From an uncultured Gemmatimonadota bacterium (lineage in GTDB: Bacteria; Gemmatimonadota; Gemmatimonadetes; Gemmatimonadales; GWC2-71-9), in assembly GCA_946479825.1 (NCBI GenBank), contig CAMLHU010000020.1, positions 1-14,774 on the forward strand: 14,774 bases of DNA, written 5' to 3'. Under the pieces are notes generated by a model. That model made no database searches and had not been told where the DNA came from. It saw only the letters and a list, made by a program, of their open reading frames with translations. The number at the start of each line of letters is the position of its first letter. Position 1 is the stretch's first letter. Of the stretch, positions 1 through 7,049 are shown piece after piece. Both the position numbers and the translations under genes were made by a program.

Positions 1-253
1 CGATGCTCTGGGATCCGCTCGCGTCCAAGTGGAAGTAGACGGGCTTGATGGTGCGACCACCGAGGCCGCCGTGGCCGTTGATCCAGTCGACCATGGCCTG
101 CGCGTACAGCGTCTGGTCGGGCGTGGCGAGACCGCTGAGGCCCAGGCTGCCGGCCGTCGCGGAGTTGCTCTTCAGCACGATCCAACCGATCGAGATCGCA
201 GCCGCAGACGCCGACGGTCCCCGCGCGGTCCCCGGGTTGGCTGCGCTGCCCAT
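1..253 (-). CDS. Partial substrate-binding protein domain (type I periplasmic binding fold), 5' part only
   Basis: Reading leftwards, an open frame from the stop at 326-328 runs off the window edge. From an ATG at 251-253 (a GTG at 260-262 is also possible) it gives a Gly/Ala/Ser/Pro-rich stretch of about 22 residues. It then reads AISIGWIVLKSNSATAG, with QAMVDWINGHGGLGGRTI further on. A first beta strand followed by a helix ending in WINxxGGxxGR is the usual start of branched-chain amino acid type (LivJ-like) substrate-binding proteins. The poor-complexity linker before the domain is common in such lipoproteins. No signal peptide or lipobox is seen, because the frame is closed by the MFS stop codon just upstream. 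The gene may therefore be truncated at its 5' end, or the join with the neighbour may be an assembly artefact. The domain call is by eye; the ligand is unknown. Confidence 0.5.
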   Translation of the reverse strand, partial: MGSAANPGTARGPSASAAAISIGWIVLKSNSATAGSLGLSGLATPDQTLYAQAMVDWINGHGGLGGRTIKPVYFHLDASGSQSI

Positions 254-325
254 GCTGCCCACGGTCGTGGCTCCAGTGTCGCGACCCGGGAGGGCATCGT
301 GGACCCCGGCCCGGCCGCCTGACGG

Positions 326-1657
326 TCAGGTGCCGGCGGGCTCCCGGGCCTGCCGGCGCCCCCCCTCCACGTCCAGCCGTCCCAGCAGCAGCGCACCCAC
401 CACGAAGAAGGCGATCACGCTGAGGATCGCGTTCCGGCTCGAGCCGGAGATCCAGATCGCCGCCGCGAAGAACAGCGGCCCGAAGATCCCCGCCACCTTC
501 TCGAACACGCTGAACAGCCCGAAGAACTCCCCCGACCGCTCCGCCGGGATCAACGTGGCGAAGAGCGACCGCGAGAGCGCCTGCGTCCCGCCCTGCACGG
601 TCCCGACGAGCAGGGCGAGGATCAGGAAGTGCGTCCCGGTCCGCATGTAGTACCCGAAGACCGAGATCACCCCGTACACCGCGAGTCCGAGCAGGATGGC
701 GGGCTTGGTGCCGATCCGGTCGGCCAGCGCGCCGAAGAGGAACGCGCACGGGATGCCGACGAACTGGACCAGCAGGATCGAGCCGATCAGGGCGCCCTGG
801 CCGATGCCGATCTCGGTGCCGTAGGCGGTGGCCATCTTGATGATGGTCTGGATGCCGTCGTTATAGATGAGGAACGCGAGCAGCAGCAGCCCGGCCTGCG
901 GGTACTGGCGGAGGAGCCGCGCGGTGTGGGCCAGCTGTGCCATCGCCGCCCGCACCGCCGACCCGGTGCCGGGGTGGGCCTGGCGGACCGCGGGCTCCGG
1001 CAGACGGCGGATGGCGAGCGCGCCGAAGCCGAGCCACCAGACCGCCACCGACAGGAACGCGAGCCGGGTGGGCAGGGTGGCCTGCGCCGGCGACAGTCCG
1101 GGGCCGGTCGGGAGGCCGAACAGGGCGGGGCGGAGGATCCAGGCGAGGTTGAGCGCCAGCAGCGTCCCGCCGCCGACGTAGCCGAGCGCGTACCCGGCCG
1201 TCGAGACCCGATCGATCTCGTCGGGGCGGGCCAGGTGCGGCAGCAGCGCCTCGTAGAACACGAAGCTGGCGGTGCCGCCCACGATCACCGCCGCGAAGAG
1301 CCACGACGCCAGCGTCAGGTCGCCCGGGCCGACCCACCACAGCCCGGCGGTCGCGGCCACGCCCAGGACCATGCAGATGCCGAGTCCCCGGCGCTTGATC
1401 GGCGCCTGGTCCGCCAGCGCCCCCAGGATCGGCGAGACCACCGCGGCCACGGCGAGCGCGACGCCGCTCACCCACGCGAGCCGGGCGGTGGCCGCCGGTC
1501 CGGCCACGTCGCGCGCCGCCACCTTCACGAAATAGATCGGGAACACGGCGGTGGTGATCGTGGTGATCATCGCCGAGTAGGCCCAGTCGTAGAGCGCCCA
1601 GGCCCGGAGCTCCGGGCGGTGCAGGCCGAGGCGTTCGCTCCAGCGCCGCGCGGTCAC
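326..1657 (-). CDS. MFS transporter, Atg22/UMF1 family
   Basis: This encodes a 443-residue integral membrane protein of the major facilitator superfamily. The N-terminal motif AWALYDWAYSAMITTITTAVF (residues about 19-39) followed by PIYF matches the signature of the UMF1/Atg22-like group, whose fungal member exports amino acids from the vacuole. The bacterial substrate is not known. About 12 hydrophobic segments can be counted, with the MFS loop form FGALADRIGTKPA in the second half. The start chosen is GTG at 1657, which overlaps the stop of the TerC gene by 4 bp (GTGA). The frame stays open far upstream, but that stretch is Arg/Pro/Gly-rich noise opposite real genes. This is the last gene of the leftward gene series. 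An efflux role is plausible but is inferred from the family only. Confidence 0.88.
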   Translation of the reverse strand: MTARRWSERLGLHRPELRAWALYDWAYSAMITTITTAVFPIYFVKVAARDVAGPAATARLAWVSGVALAVAAVVSPILGALADQAPIKRRGLGICMVLGVAATAGLWWVGPGDLTLASWLFAAVIVGGTASFVFYEALLPHLARPDEIDRVSTAGYALGYVGGGTLLALNLAWILRPALFGLPTGPGLSPAQATLPTRLAFLSVAVWWLGFGALAIRRLPEPAVRQAHPGTGSAVRAAMAQLAHTARLLRQYPQAGLLLLAFLIYNDGIQTIIKMATAYGTEIGIGQGALIGSILLVQFVGIPCAFLFGALADRIGTKPAILLGLAVYGVISVFGYYMRTGTHFLILALLVGTVQGGTQALSRSLFATLIPAERSGEFFGLFSVFEKVAGIFGPLFFAAAIWISGSSRNAILSVIAFFVVGALLLGRLDVEGGRRQAREPAGT

Positions 1658-2601
1658 GCGGCGGGACCGGCGGGGGGCGCCGCGGCGGGCCGGAGGGAGA
1701 GCAGCACCGCAGCGGCCAGCGTCCCGACGATGACGCCGAGCGACAGGCCGATGGGGACGTGGATGACGCCGCTGGCGGCCATCTTGGCCCCCACGAAGAG
1801 GAGGATGACGGCCACGCCGGTCTTGAGGTGGCGGAACTTGTCGAGCAGGCCGGCGATGAGGAAGAAGAGCGCCCGCAGCCCGAGGATGGCGAAGACGTTC
1901 GAGCTGTACACGATGAACGGGTCGCGCGTCACCGCGAACACCGCCGGAATGCTGTCGATCGCGAAGACCAGGTCGGTCCACTCGATGGTGATGAGCACCA
2001 GCACGAGCGGGGTCACCCGCCAGCCGCGGAGGCCGCGCACGAGGAAGCGGCCGTTCTCGTACGACTCGCTCACCGGCAGCACCCGCCGGGCCAGCCGGAG
2101 GAGCGGGTTCTTCTCGGGGTCGATCCGCTCCTCGGTCCGGGTCAGCATCTTCCACCCGGTGAAGATCAGCACCGCCCCGAACACCCAGGTGATCCACTCG
2201 AACCGCTGGAGCAGCAGCGCCCCGGCGAGGATCATCGCCGCCCGCATCACCAGCGCGCCCAGGATCCCCCACTTGAGCGCCTGCGGCTGCAGCGCGGCCG
2301 GCACCGCGAAGTACTGGAACAGCAGGATGAAGACGAACAGGTTGTCCACGCTCAGGCTGAGCTCCACCAGGTAGCCCGTGTAGTACTCGAGCATCGCCCG
2401 GTGGCCCTCCCGGCGGAGCAGGAAGAGCCCGAACAGCAGCGCGATGACCACGAGCCCGGCGAACCACTGCGCCGCCTTCCGCATCGTGAGCGGCTCGGCG
2501 CGGCGGTTCAGGACGAAGAGGTCGAGGACGAGGAGCACGGCCACCAGCGCCGTGAAGCCGCCCCAGACGATCGGCGGATGGTGGCCGAGGTCGATGGACA
2601 T
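1654..2601 (-). CDS. TerC/Alx family integral membrane metal-ion exporter
   Basis: The 315-residue protein has about nine membrane segments. It carries both family signatures: LSLSVDNLFVFILLFQYF (residues 81-98, Asp86) and TDLVFAIDSIPAVFAV (209-224, Asp210 and Asp216), followed by SSNVFAILGLRALFFLIAG. These acidic intramembrane motifs and the length match the Alx/YgjT type of TerC proteins, several of which export manganese. The substrate here is inferred. The ATG at 2601 is used; no Shine-Dalgarno sequence precedes it. Only 33 bp separate it from moeA, so the manganese riboswitch (yybP-ykoY) that often precedes alx genes cannot fit here. It ends with a 4-bp overlap onto the MFS gene, so the two transporters are probably translated together. 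Confidence 0.9.
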   Translation of the reverse strand: MSIDLGHHPPIVWGGFTALVAVLLVLDLFVLNRRAEPLTMRKAAQWFAGLVVIALLFGLFLLRREGHRAMLEYYTGYLVELSLSVDNLFVFILLFQYFAVPAALQPQALKWGILGALVMRAAMILAGALLLQRFEWITWVFGAVLIFTGWKMLTRTEERIDPEKNPLLRLARRVLPVSESYENGRFLVRGLRGWRVTPLVLVLITIEWTDLVFAIDSIPAVFAVTRDPFIVYSSNVFAILGLRALFFLIAGLLDKFRHLKTGVAVILLFVGAKMAASGVIHVPIGLSLGVIVGTLAAAVLLSLRPAAAPPAGPAA

Positions 2602-2634
2602 GCGCGAAAGGTAGGAGGGGACCGGCGGCCGCGC

Positions 2635-3891
2635 CTAGAACCCGGGTTCGGCGACGTGCCCGGGATCGTCCAACCGGATGGCCCGCAGCTCGGCCCCGGG
2701 CGGGGTGTCGTGCTGGCCTTCGGGGACCACGAGCAGCGCGTTGGCGCGCACCATCGAGGTGAGGATCCCCGACCCCTGCGGGCCGGTGAGTCGCGCCTCC
2801 GTGCCTGCGTCGGCCTCGGTAACGACCGCCCGGAGGAAATGCTGCAGCCTGGGCCCGAGCGTGATGCGCTCGGCCGCCCGCACCGGCACCGCGCGGCGGA
2901 ACGGGAGGGCGTGCCCCGCCATCCGGCGGATGGCCGGACGCACGAACAGCTCGAACGTCACCATTGTGCTGACCGGGTTGCCGGGCAGGCCGATCCACGG
3001 GATGCCGAGCACCCGCCCGAACCCGACCGGAGCGCCCGGCCGCATCCGCAGCTTCCAGAAGCGGAGCTCGCCGCCCATCTCGGCGAGCACGTCGCGCACG
3101 TGGTCGTGCTCGCCGACGCTGATCCCCGCCGTGGTGACCAGCAGGTCGGCCTCGGCGGCGGCCGCGAGGTGCGCGCGGAGGCTCGCCGGCGTGTCGGCCG
3201 CGATGCCGAGGTTGAGCGGGACGCCGCCCGCCTCGCGGACCAGGGCGATCAGCGTGTGGGTGTTCGAGCTCGCCACCTTCCGGCCGCTCAGGATCTCCTC
3301 GGGCCGGTCCACGTCCACGATCTCGTCGCCGCTGCCGAGGATGGCGACGCGCGGGCGCCGGACCACCACCGGCGCCGAGACGGCGATGGACGCGAGCACG
3401 CCGAGATGCGCCGGCCCGAGCGCCGTGCCGGCCGGGAGCGCCACCGCCCCCCGCGTCAGGTCCTCGCCCGCGCGGCGGATGTTGACCCCGGCGTCGCGGC
3501 CGCTCCGGATGGTCACGGTCTCGGCGCCCTGGTCGGTGTCCTCCTGGCGGATGACCCCGTCGGCGCCGGCGGGCAGCGGCGCGCCGGTGAAGATCCGCGC
3601 GCACTCGCCCGGCCCGATGGACCGGGTGGGGAACCGACCGGCCGGGATGACCTCCACCACGCGGAGGCGCACCGGCGCGTCCGCGCTCGCGCCGCGGACG
3701 TCGTCGGCCCGGGTGGCGTAGCCGTCCATCGCGCTGTTGGTGTGGGCAGGGATGTCGAGCGGGCTGACGGCGTCCTCGGCGAGCACCATCCCGGCCGCGT
3801 CGTCGAGCGGCACGCGGAGCGGCGGCTGCGGGCGCACCTCGGCCTGGATCCGGAGCGCCGCCTCGCGGGCCGACAGCGGGGCGTCGGTCAC
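2635..3891 (-). CDS. moeA: Molybdopterin molybdenumtransferase MoeA
   Basis: MoeA uses adenylated molybdopterin and molybdate to make molybdenum cofactor in the cytoplasm. The 418-residue protein has the family motifs in order: NSAMDGYA (residues 52-59), RIFTGAPLPAGADGVI (99-114), the MoCF-fold segments VAILGSGDEIV (182-192) and TTAGISVGEHDHVRD (253-267), then RMRPGAPVGFG (282-292) and GLPGNPVSTMVTFELFVRP (301-319). The last segment joins the C-terminal domain, which ends at Phe418. A longer frame reaches an ATG at 3975, but the extra residues are not MoeA-like. GTG at 3891 overlaps the mobB stop by 4 bp (GTGA), so it is preferred. The usual TGG of the TGGxSxG motif reads TAG, a mild variation. 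Confidence 0.94.
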   Translation of the reverse strand: MTDAPLSAREAALRIQAEVRPQPPLRVPLDDAAGMVLAEDAVSPLDIPAHTNSAMDGYATRADDVRGASADAPVRLRVVEVIPAGRFPTRSIGPGECARIFTGAPLPAGADGVIRQEDTDQGAETVTIRSGRDAGVNIRRAGEDLTRGAVALPAGTALGPAHLGVLASIAVSAPVVVRRPRVAILGSGDEIVDVDRPEEILSGRKVASSNTHTLIALVREAGGVPLNLGIAADTPASLRAHLAAAAEADLLVTTAGISVGEHDHVRDVLAEMGGELRFWKLRMRPGAPVGFGRVLGIPWIGLPGNPVSTMVTFELFVRPAIRRMAGHALPFRRAVPVRAAERITLGPRLQHFLRAVVTEADAGTEARLTGPQGSGILTSMVRANALLVVPEGQHDTPPGAELRAIRLDDPGHVAEPGF

Positions 3892-4418
3892 GCCGGGATG
3901 ACCTTGGCCCGGTCCCACGCCAGCGCGGCCAGCTGCTGCATCCACATCGTGTCGGTGAAACGCAGGACCCGGCACCGGGCGTCGAGGGAGGGCGTGTCAG
4001 TGAGGATCGCGACCCAGTCCTCCGACTCGGCGGCGGCAGGATCGTAGAGCGGCGTCTGGGCCACGGCGCGGCGGAAGACTTCGATCTTGGGAAGCCGCGC
4101 CGCCTTGAACCCCTCGACCAGGACGATGTCCGCGCCGTCGAGGTAGCGCCGCGCCAGCGCCACCGGGTCGAGGGTGTCGGGACTCCGCTCCTCGATGAAG
4201 CGCGCGTCGGGCGAGGCGAGCACGACCCGCTCGGCGCCGCCCTCGTGGAAATGACGCCAGCTGTCGGTGCCGGGCCGGTCGAACTCCGCCGGGTGCGAGG
4301 CGTGCTTGATCGTCATCACCCGGCGCTTCTGGCGGCGCAGCTCCGCCGTGAGCGCGACCACGAGCGTGGTCTTGCCGGTGTCCTTCCGCCCTACGATCGA
4401 GATGATGCGCGTCGCCAC
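3888..4418 (-). CDS. mobB: Molybdopterin-guanine dinucleotide biosynthesis adaptor protein MobB
   Basis: MobB is a GTP-binding P-loop protein that assists MobA in forming the guanine dinucleotide cofactor; it is not essential in Escherichia coli. The 176-residue product begins VATRIISIVGRKDTGKTTLV with the Walker A motif at residues 10-17, then TIKHASH (36-42), the DSWRHFHEGGAERV segment and DIVLVEGFKAARLPKIEVFR (97-116), all typical of MobB. The frame continues upstream to 4835 without homology, so the GTG at 4418 directly before the first strand was chosen. It overlaps the end of mobA by 28 bp and shares a 4-bp overlap with moeA, a strong sign of coupled translation in a mobA-mobB-moeA block. 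Confidence 0.92.
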   Translation of the reverse strand: MATRIISIVGRKDTGKTTLVVALTAELRRQKRRVMTIKHASHPAEFDRPGTDSWRHFHEGGAERVVLASPDARFIEERSPDTLDPVALARRYLDGADIVLVEGFKAARLPKIEVFRRAVAQTPLYDPAAAESEDWVAILTDTPSLDARCRVLRFTDTMWMQQLAALAWDRAKVIPA

Positions 4419-5032
4419 AGCGCCTCCGCCCGGGCCAGGTCGTCCGCGGTGTTGACGTTGAAGAACAGCAGGTCGGGATCGCCGTGACGGCGCACGGCGT
4501 CGAGAGGGAGGATACCGACCCGCACATCCGGGTGGAAGGCGATCGCGCGCCGGTCCCCGCGGGCGAGCGCCGCGCGGATCGCGGCCGCGCAGGCGGGCCC
4601 GTACGCCGCGCAGAGCGGCTCGAGTCCCCGGCGCCCGTCGCTCGCCGGGATGGCCACGTCGTGCCCGTCGAGCAGCCCGACCAGGTCGCGCAGCAACCCG
4701 GCCGGGACGAACGGCATGTCCCACGCCACCACGAGCGCCGGGTGGGGCGCGGCGGCCTCCACCGCGGTGAGCAGGCCGCCCAGCGCGCCGGCGCCGGGGA
4801 GCACGTCGGCTATCGGGCTGAGGTCGGGCCGCCACGACGCGGCGTCCGGCGCGTTGGCCACCAGGATCGGCGGGCCCCCGGTGACGTCGGCCAGGACCTC
4901 CGCCACGCGGTCGAGCGTGCGGCGCCCGCCGACCTCGGCCAGGCCCTTGGGGGCCCCGCCGAACCGGGTGGCGCCGCCGCCGGCGAGGATGACGCCGCGG
5001 CAGGTGGAGGATGCGGGAAGCGCGGAAGGCAT
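4391..5032 (-). CDS. mobA: Molybdenum cofactor guanylyltransferase MobA
   Basis: MobA transfers GMP from GTP to the molybdenum cofactor, giving the bis-MGD type cofactor used by formate dehydrogenases and other DMSO-reductase family enzymes. The 213-residue protein shows the nucleotidyltransferase signature LAGGGATRFGGAPKGL (residues 16-31), GALGGLLTAV (82-91), the metal-binding WDMPF (104-108), GLEPLCAAY and the C-terminal FFNVNTADDLARAE. Length is near the E. coli protein (about 194 residues). ATG at 5032 is used, with no clear ribosome binding site; the upstream barrel gene ends 39 bp before, the largest gap in this gene series. A molybdenum cofactor cytidylyltransferase (MocA) is the main alternative, but the adjoining mobB favours MobA. 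Confidence 0.9.
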   Translation of the reverse strand: MPSALPASSTCRGVILAGGGATRFGGAPKGLAEVGGRRTLDRVAEVLADVTGGPPILVANAPDAASWRPDLSPIADVLPGAGALGGLLTAVEAAAPHPALVVAWDMPFVPAGLLRDLVGLLDGHDVAIPASDGRRGLEPLCAAYGPACAAAIRAALARGDRRAIAFHPDVRVGILPLDAVRRHGDPDLLFFNVNTADDLARAEALWRRASSRS

Positions 5033-5071
5033 CGCCCGAAAGTTACGCGGTCCGGGCGGAACGGCGACGGG

Positions 5072-5875
5072 TCAGTAGCGGCGGCCCCGGCGGCGCTCGA
5101 GGACGATCTCGAGCCCGAGCGTGATCGACAGGATGTGCGTGGCACCGACCTTGTGCGGGGGGACCGCACCCGGATACGCGCTCGTCCCGATGACCTTGTC
5201 CAGGAAGATCAGGTTGTCGCGCGCCTCGAACCGGAACTGCGACGCCGCCCCCGCCTTGGTGGTGAACCCGCCGCCGAAGGCGAACGCCGGCGTCACGGTC
5301 CGCGGCGTCGGGTCGTCGTACACGACGTAGTCCTCCTCGCCGTTGACCGGATGGTTCCACGTCCCGATGGTCTGGATCGAGCTCGTCTGGCTGATGTTGA
5401 TCCCGACGTTGGCGCGGAGGTACGGCGAGACCACCTCCCGCGGCGCCAGCCGAAAGATCGCCCCGACGCTCAGTGTCACCGCCGTCCCCGGATGCGAGCG
5501 GCCCTGCAGGTTGTCGCAGATGGCCTTGTTCTGGCTCGAGCCGGAGTTGGTGACCAGGCGGCAGGCGTCCTGGTACTTGAGGCCGACGAGGTGGGCCTCG
5601 CCGGTGAGGCCCCAGCGGTCGTTGGGGAAATACGCGCCGAGGAACACGATGCCGAGCGAGGGGCGGACCTCCTTGGCGATCGTCGCGGTGTCGGCCTGGT
5701 TCAGGTAATCGAGCAATTCCTGCCCGGGCTGGGTCCAGAGCCCGGAGCCCCCCGAGTAGCCGAGGCCCATCCCGAAGGTGAGCCGGGCGCGGTCGGCGGA
5801 GGCCTGCGCGTGGGCGGCCGGGACCGCGCCGGCGAGGAGCAGGACCAGCGCGAAGGGAACGGAGCGTGCGCGCAT
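5072..5875 (-). CDS. Putative outer-membrane beta-barrel protein (barrel 1)
   Basis: I do not recognise the specific family. The 267-residue product has a signal peptide at residues 1-23, with a hydrophobic core VPFALVLLLAGAV and AHA before QA. The rest has alternating polar/hydrophobic strands rich in Gly and aromatic residues, such as LTFGMGLGYSGGSG, SLGIVFLGAYF, VSPYLRANVGI and a last strand HILSITLGLEIVLE. This pattern fits a small outer-membrane barrel. Two cysteines (Cys105, Cys120) bracket a likely surface loop and could form a disulfide. ATG at 5875 shares one base with the stop of the upstream CoA-binding gene (TGATG). An upstream ATG at 5914 would add a proline-rich tail before the signal peptide and is disfavoured. 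Its place inside a cytoplasmic cofactor cluster is unexplained. Confidence 0.7.
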   Translation of the reverse strand: MRARSVPFALVLLLAGAVPAAHAQASADRARLTFGMGLGYSGGSGLWTQPGQELLDYLNQADTATIAKEVRPSLGIVFLGAYFPNDRWGLTGEAHLVGLKYQDACRLVTNSGSSQNKAICDNLQGRSHPGTAVTLSVGAIFRLAPREVVSPYLRANVGINISQTSSIQTIGTWNHPVNGEEDYVVYDDPTPRTVTPAFAFGGGFTTKAGAASQFRFEARDNLIFLDKVIGTSAYPGAVPPHKVGATHILSITLGLEIVLERRRGRRY

Positions 5876-6297
5876 CAGGGGCGGCGGCGGAGGGTGTGTT
5901 CGACGGCGAGACAATGGTCCTGCACCACCGGGATCCCGGCCGCCTCGAGCGCGGTCGCGGCCACGTCGTTACGGATGCCGAGCTGGAACCACGCGAGCCG
6001 GGGACGGACGGCCAGGATGTCGGGGACGAGGTCCGGAAGCGTCTCCGCCCGCCGGAACACGTCCACGATGTCGATCGGCGTTGGCGCCAGGGCGGCGGCC
6101 GCGGCCCGGAGGTCGGGATACGCCGGCTCGCCCAGGATGGCGCCCCCCTTCGGCGTCACCGGCACGATCCGGTACCCCTGCGTCTGGAGGTACCGGGCCA
6201 CGCCGTGGCTCGGACGTTCCGGGTTGGGACTGAGTCCGACCACCGCGATGGTGCGGGCCTGCGCGACGATCTGCATGAGTTCTTCGGTGACGCTCAA
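5875..6297 (-). CDS. CoA-binding (YccU-like) Rossmann-fold protein
   Basis: This is a single-domain CoA-binding protein related to the N-terminal domain of succinyl-CoA synthetase alpha. Members bind CoA-type nucleotides, but their cellular role is mostly unknown. Of 140 residues, TIAVVGLSPNPERPSHGVARY (residues 16-36) is the nucleotide-binding start. It is followed by GYRIVPVTPK (41-50), IDIVDVFRR (75-83), AWFQLGIRND (102-111) and GIPVVQDHCLAVEH (121-134), all family hallmarks. The start is set by a TTG at 6297: AAGGAG at 6305-6310 lies 7 bases before it, and the TTGA overlap with the fdhD stop repeats the pattern of this gene series. An in-frame ATG at 6276 has no ribosome binding site. Confidence 0.85.
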   Translation of the reverse strand: MSVTEELMQIVAQARTIAVVGLSPNPERPSHGVARYLQTQGYRIVPVTPKGGAILGEPAYPDLRAAAAALAPTPIDIVDVFRRAETLPDLVPDILAVRPRLAWFQLGIRNDVAATALEAAGIPVVQDHCLAVEHTLRRRP

Positions 6298-7049
6298 GCG
6301 ATGGCTCCTTGCACCTGCGGGGTCCCGCTCACCGCGCGTCCGACGAGCCGCATGCCGGTCCGGCGTGCGATCTCGACGGCCAGCGTCGATGGCACCGACG
6401 GCGTCGCGATCCACGCGAGCTCGGCCCGGCCGGCCTTGGCCGCGAGCTCGGCCGAGATCCGGCCCGTCACGAGCAGGCCGAGTCCGGTCACGGTGTGGCC
6501 CGCCAGGAGTGCCGCGCCGATCACCTTGTCCACCGCGTTGTGGCGCCCGATGTCCTCGGCGTGGTGGAGCAATGTCGCGCCGTCGGTGAGCGCCGCGGCG
6601 TGGATGCCGCCCGTGTCCTGATAGCGCGCGCCCAGCGCGAAGAGCTCCTTGAACCGATCGCGCAGCACGCTGGTGTCCGGCGCGGCGCCGCGCGGCGGGC
6701 GCGCCTCGAGCGATCCGGGATCGGCCAGGAAGGTGGAGACGGCACCGCAGCCCGAGGCGAGCACCTGGCGGCGGCCGGAGGCCTCGACCGCGGCGATGCG
6801 CGCGGGGTCGAGCTCGGCCCAGAACCCCAGGTCGGTGGCGCAGGGACGCAGGCGGACGTCCGCGGCCGCGGCGATGTATCCCTCGCCGAAGAGCCAGCCG
6901 AGGGCGAGCTCCTCGAGCTGTTCCGGGGTGCACATCCAGGTGACCGCCGGACGGCGGTTCACCTCGAGCCAGACCGGTACTTCCTCGACCGCGGCGGGAT
7001 CGGGGCCCCGTCCGCGGCGGCCGCGGTCACTCCCCGAAGCACTCGGCAT
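6294..7049 (-). CDS. fdhD: Formate dehydrogenase sulfurtransferase FdhD
   Basis: FdhD moves sulfur from the IscS desulfurase to molybdenum cofactor, which formate dehydrogenase needs for activity. The 251-residue protein has the conserved ELALGWLFGEGYI (residues 47-59), SGCGAVS (99-105), TGGIHAAAL (146-154), the hallmark EDIGRHNAVDKVIG (165-178), TGRISAELAAKAGRAE and the C-terminal PSVPSTLAVEIAR. In E. coli two cysteines form C-G-V-C (Cys121, Cys124). Here only the first is kept (Cys101) and the second position is Val. The ATG at 7049 gives a 23-bp overlap with the upstream gene; a GTGA overlap at 7030 would match the other joins but is in another frame. No formate dehydrogenase gene is in the window. 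Confidence 0.92.
   Translation of the reverse strand: MPSASGSDRGRRGRGPDPAAVEEVPVWLEVNRRPAVTWMCTPEQLEELALGWLFGEGYIAAAADVRLRPCATDLGFWAELDPARIAAVEASGRRQVLASGCGAVSTFLADPGSLEARPPRGAAPDTSVLRDRFKELFALGARYQDTGGIHAAALTDGATLLHHAEDIGRHNAVDKVIGAALLAGHTVTGLGLLVTGRISAELAAKAGRAELAWIATPSVPSTLAVEIARRTGMRLVGRAVSGTPQVQGAIA
6304..6311 (-). promoter_or_regulatory. Shine-Dalgarno site deciding a TTG start
   Basis: On the minus strand this reads CAAGGAGC, 7 bases ahead of the TTG at 6297-6295. It lies inside the 3' end of fdhD. No comparable site precedes the in-frame ATG at 6276, so the TTG is the better start for the CoA-binding gene. Confidence 0.6.

Noticed and set aside
2602..2634. Manganese riboswitch before the TerC/Alx gene
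   Set aside because: The gap is only 33 bp, far too short for a yybP-ykoY element, and no matching structure is seen.
1658..3604. Long upstream extension of the MFS reading frame across terC and moeA
   Set aside because: It is Arg/Pro/Gly-rich with no domain, and terC and moeA are clearly coded in other frames of the same strand. High GC leaves such frames open by chance.
3892..3975. Longer MoeA start at ATG 3975
   Set aside because: The added residues do not match MoeA N-termini and overlap mobB by 88 bp; the GTG with a 4-bp overlap is better.
1759..4047. Plus-strand open frame of 762 codons
   Set aside because: It lies opposite terC, moeA and mobB, is rich in Glu/Arg/His/Pro without a recognisable motif, and mirrors their codon pattern. 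The plus-strand frames at 629-2374, 4484-6589 and 8293-9690 are rejected for the same reason.
4419..4835. Longer MobB frame reaching an ATG at 4835
   Set aside because: The extra stretch is low-complexity Arg/Pro/Gly sequence inside mobA; the real protein begins just before the P-loop strand.
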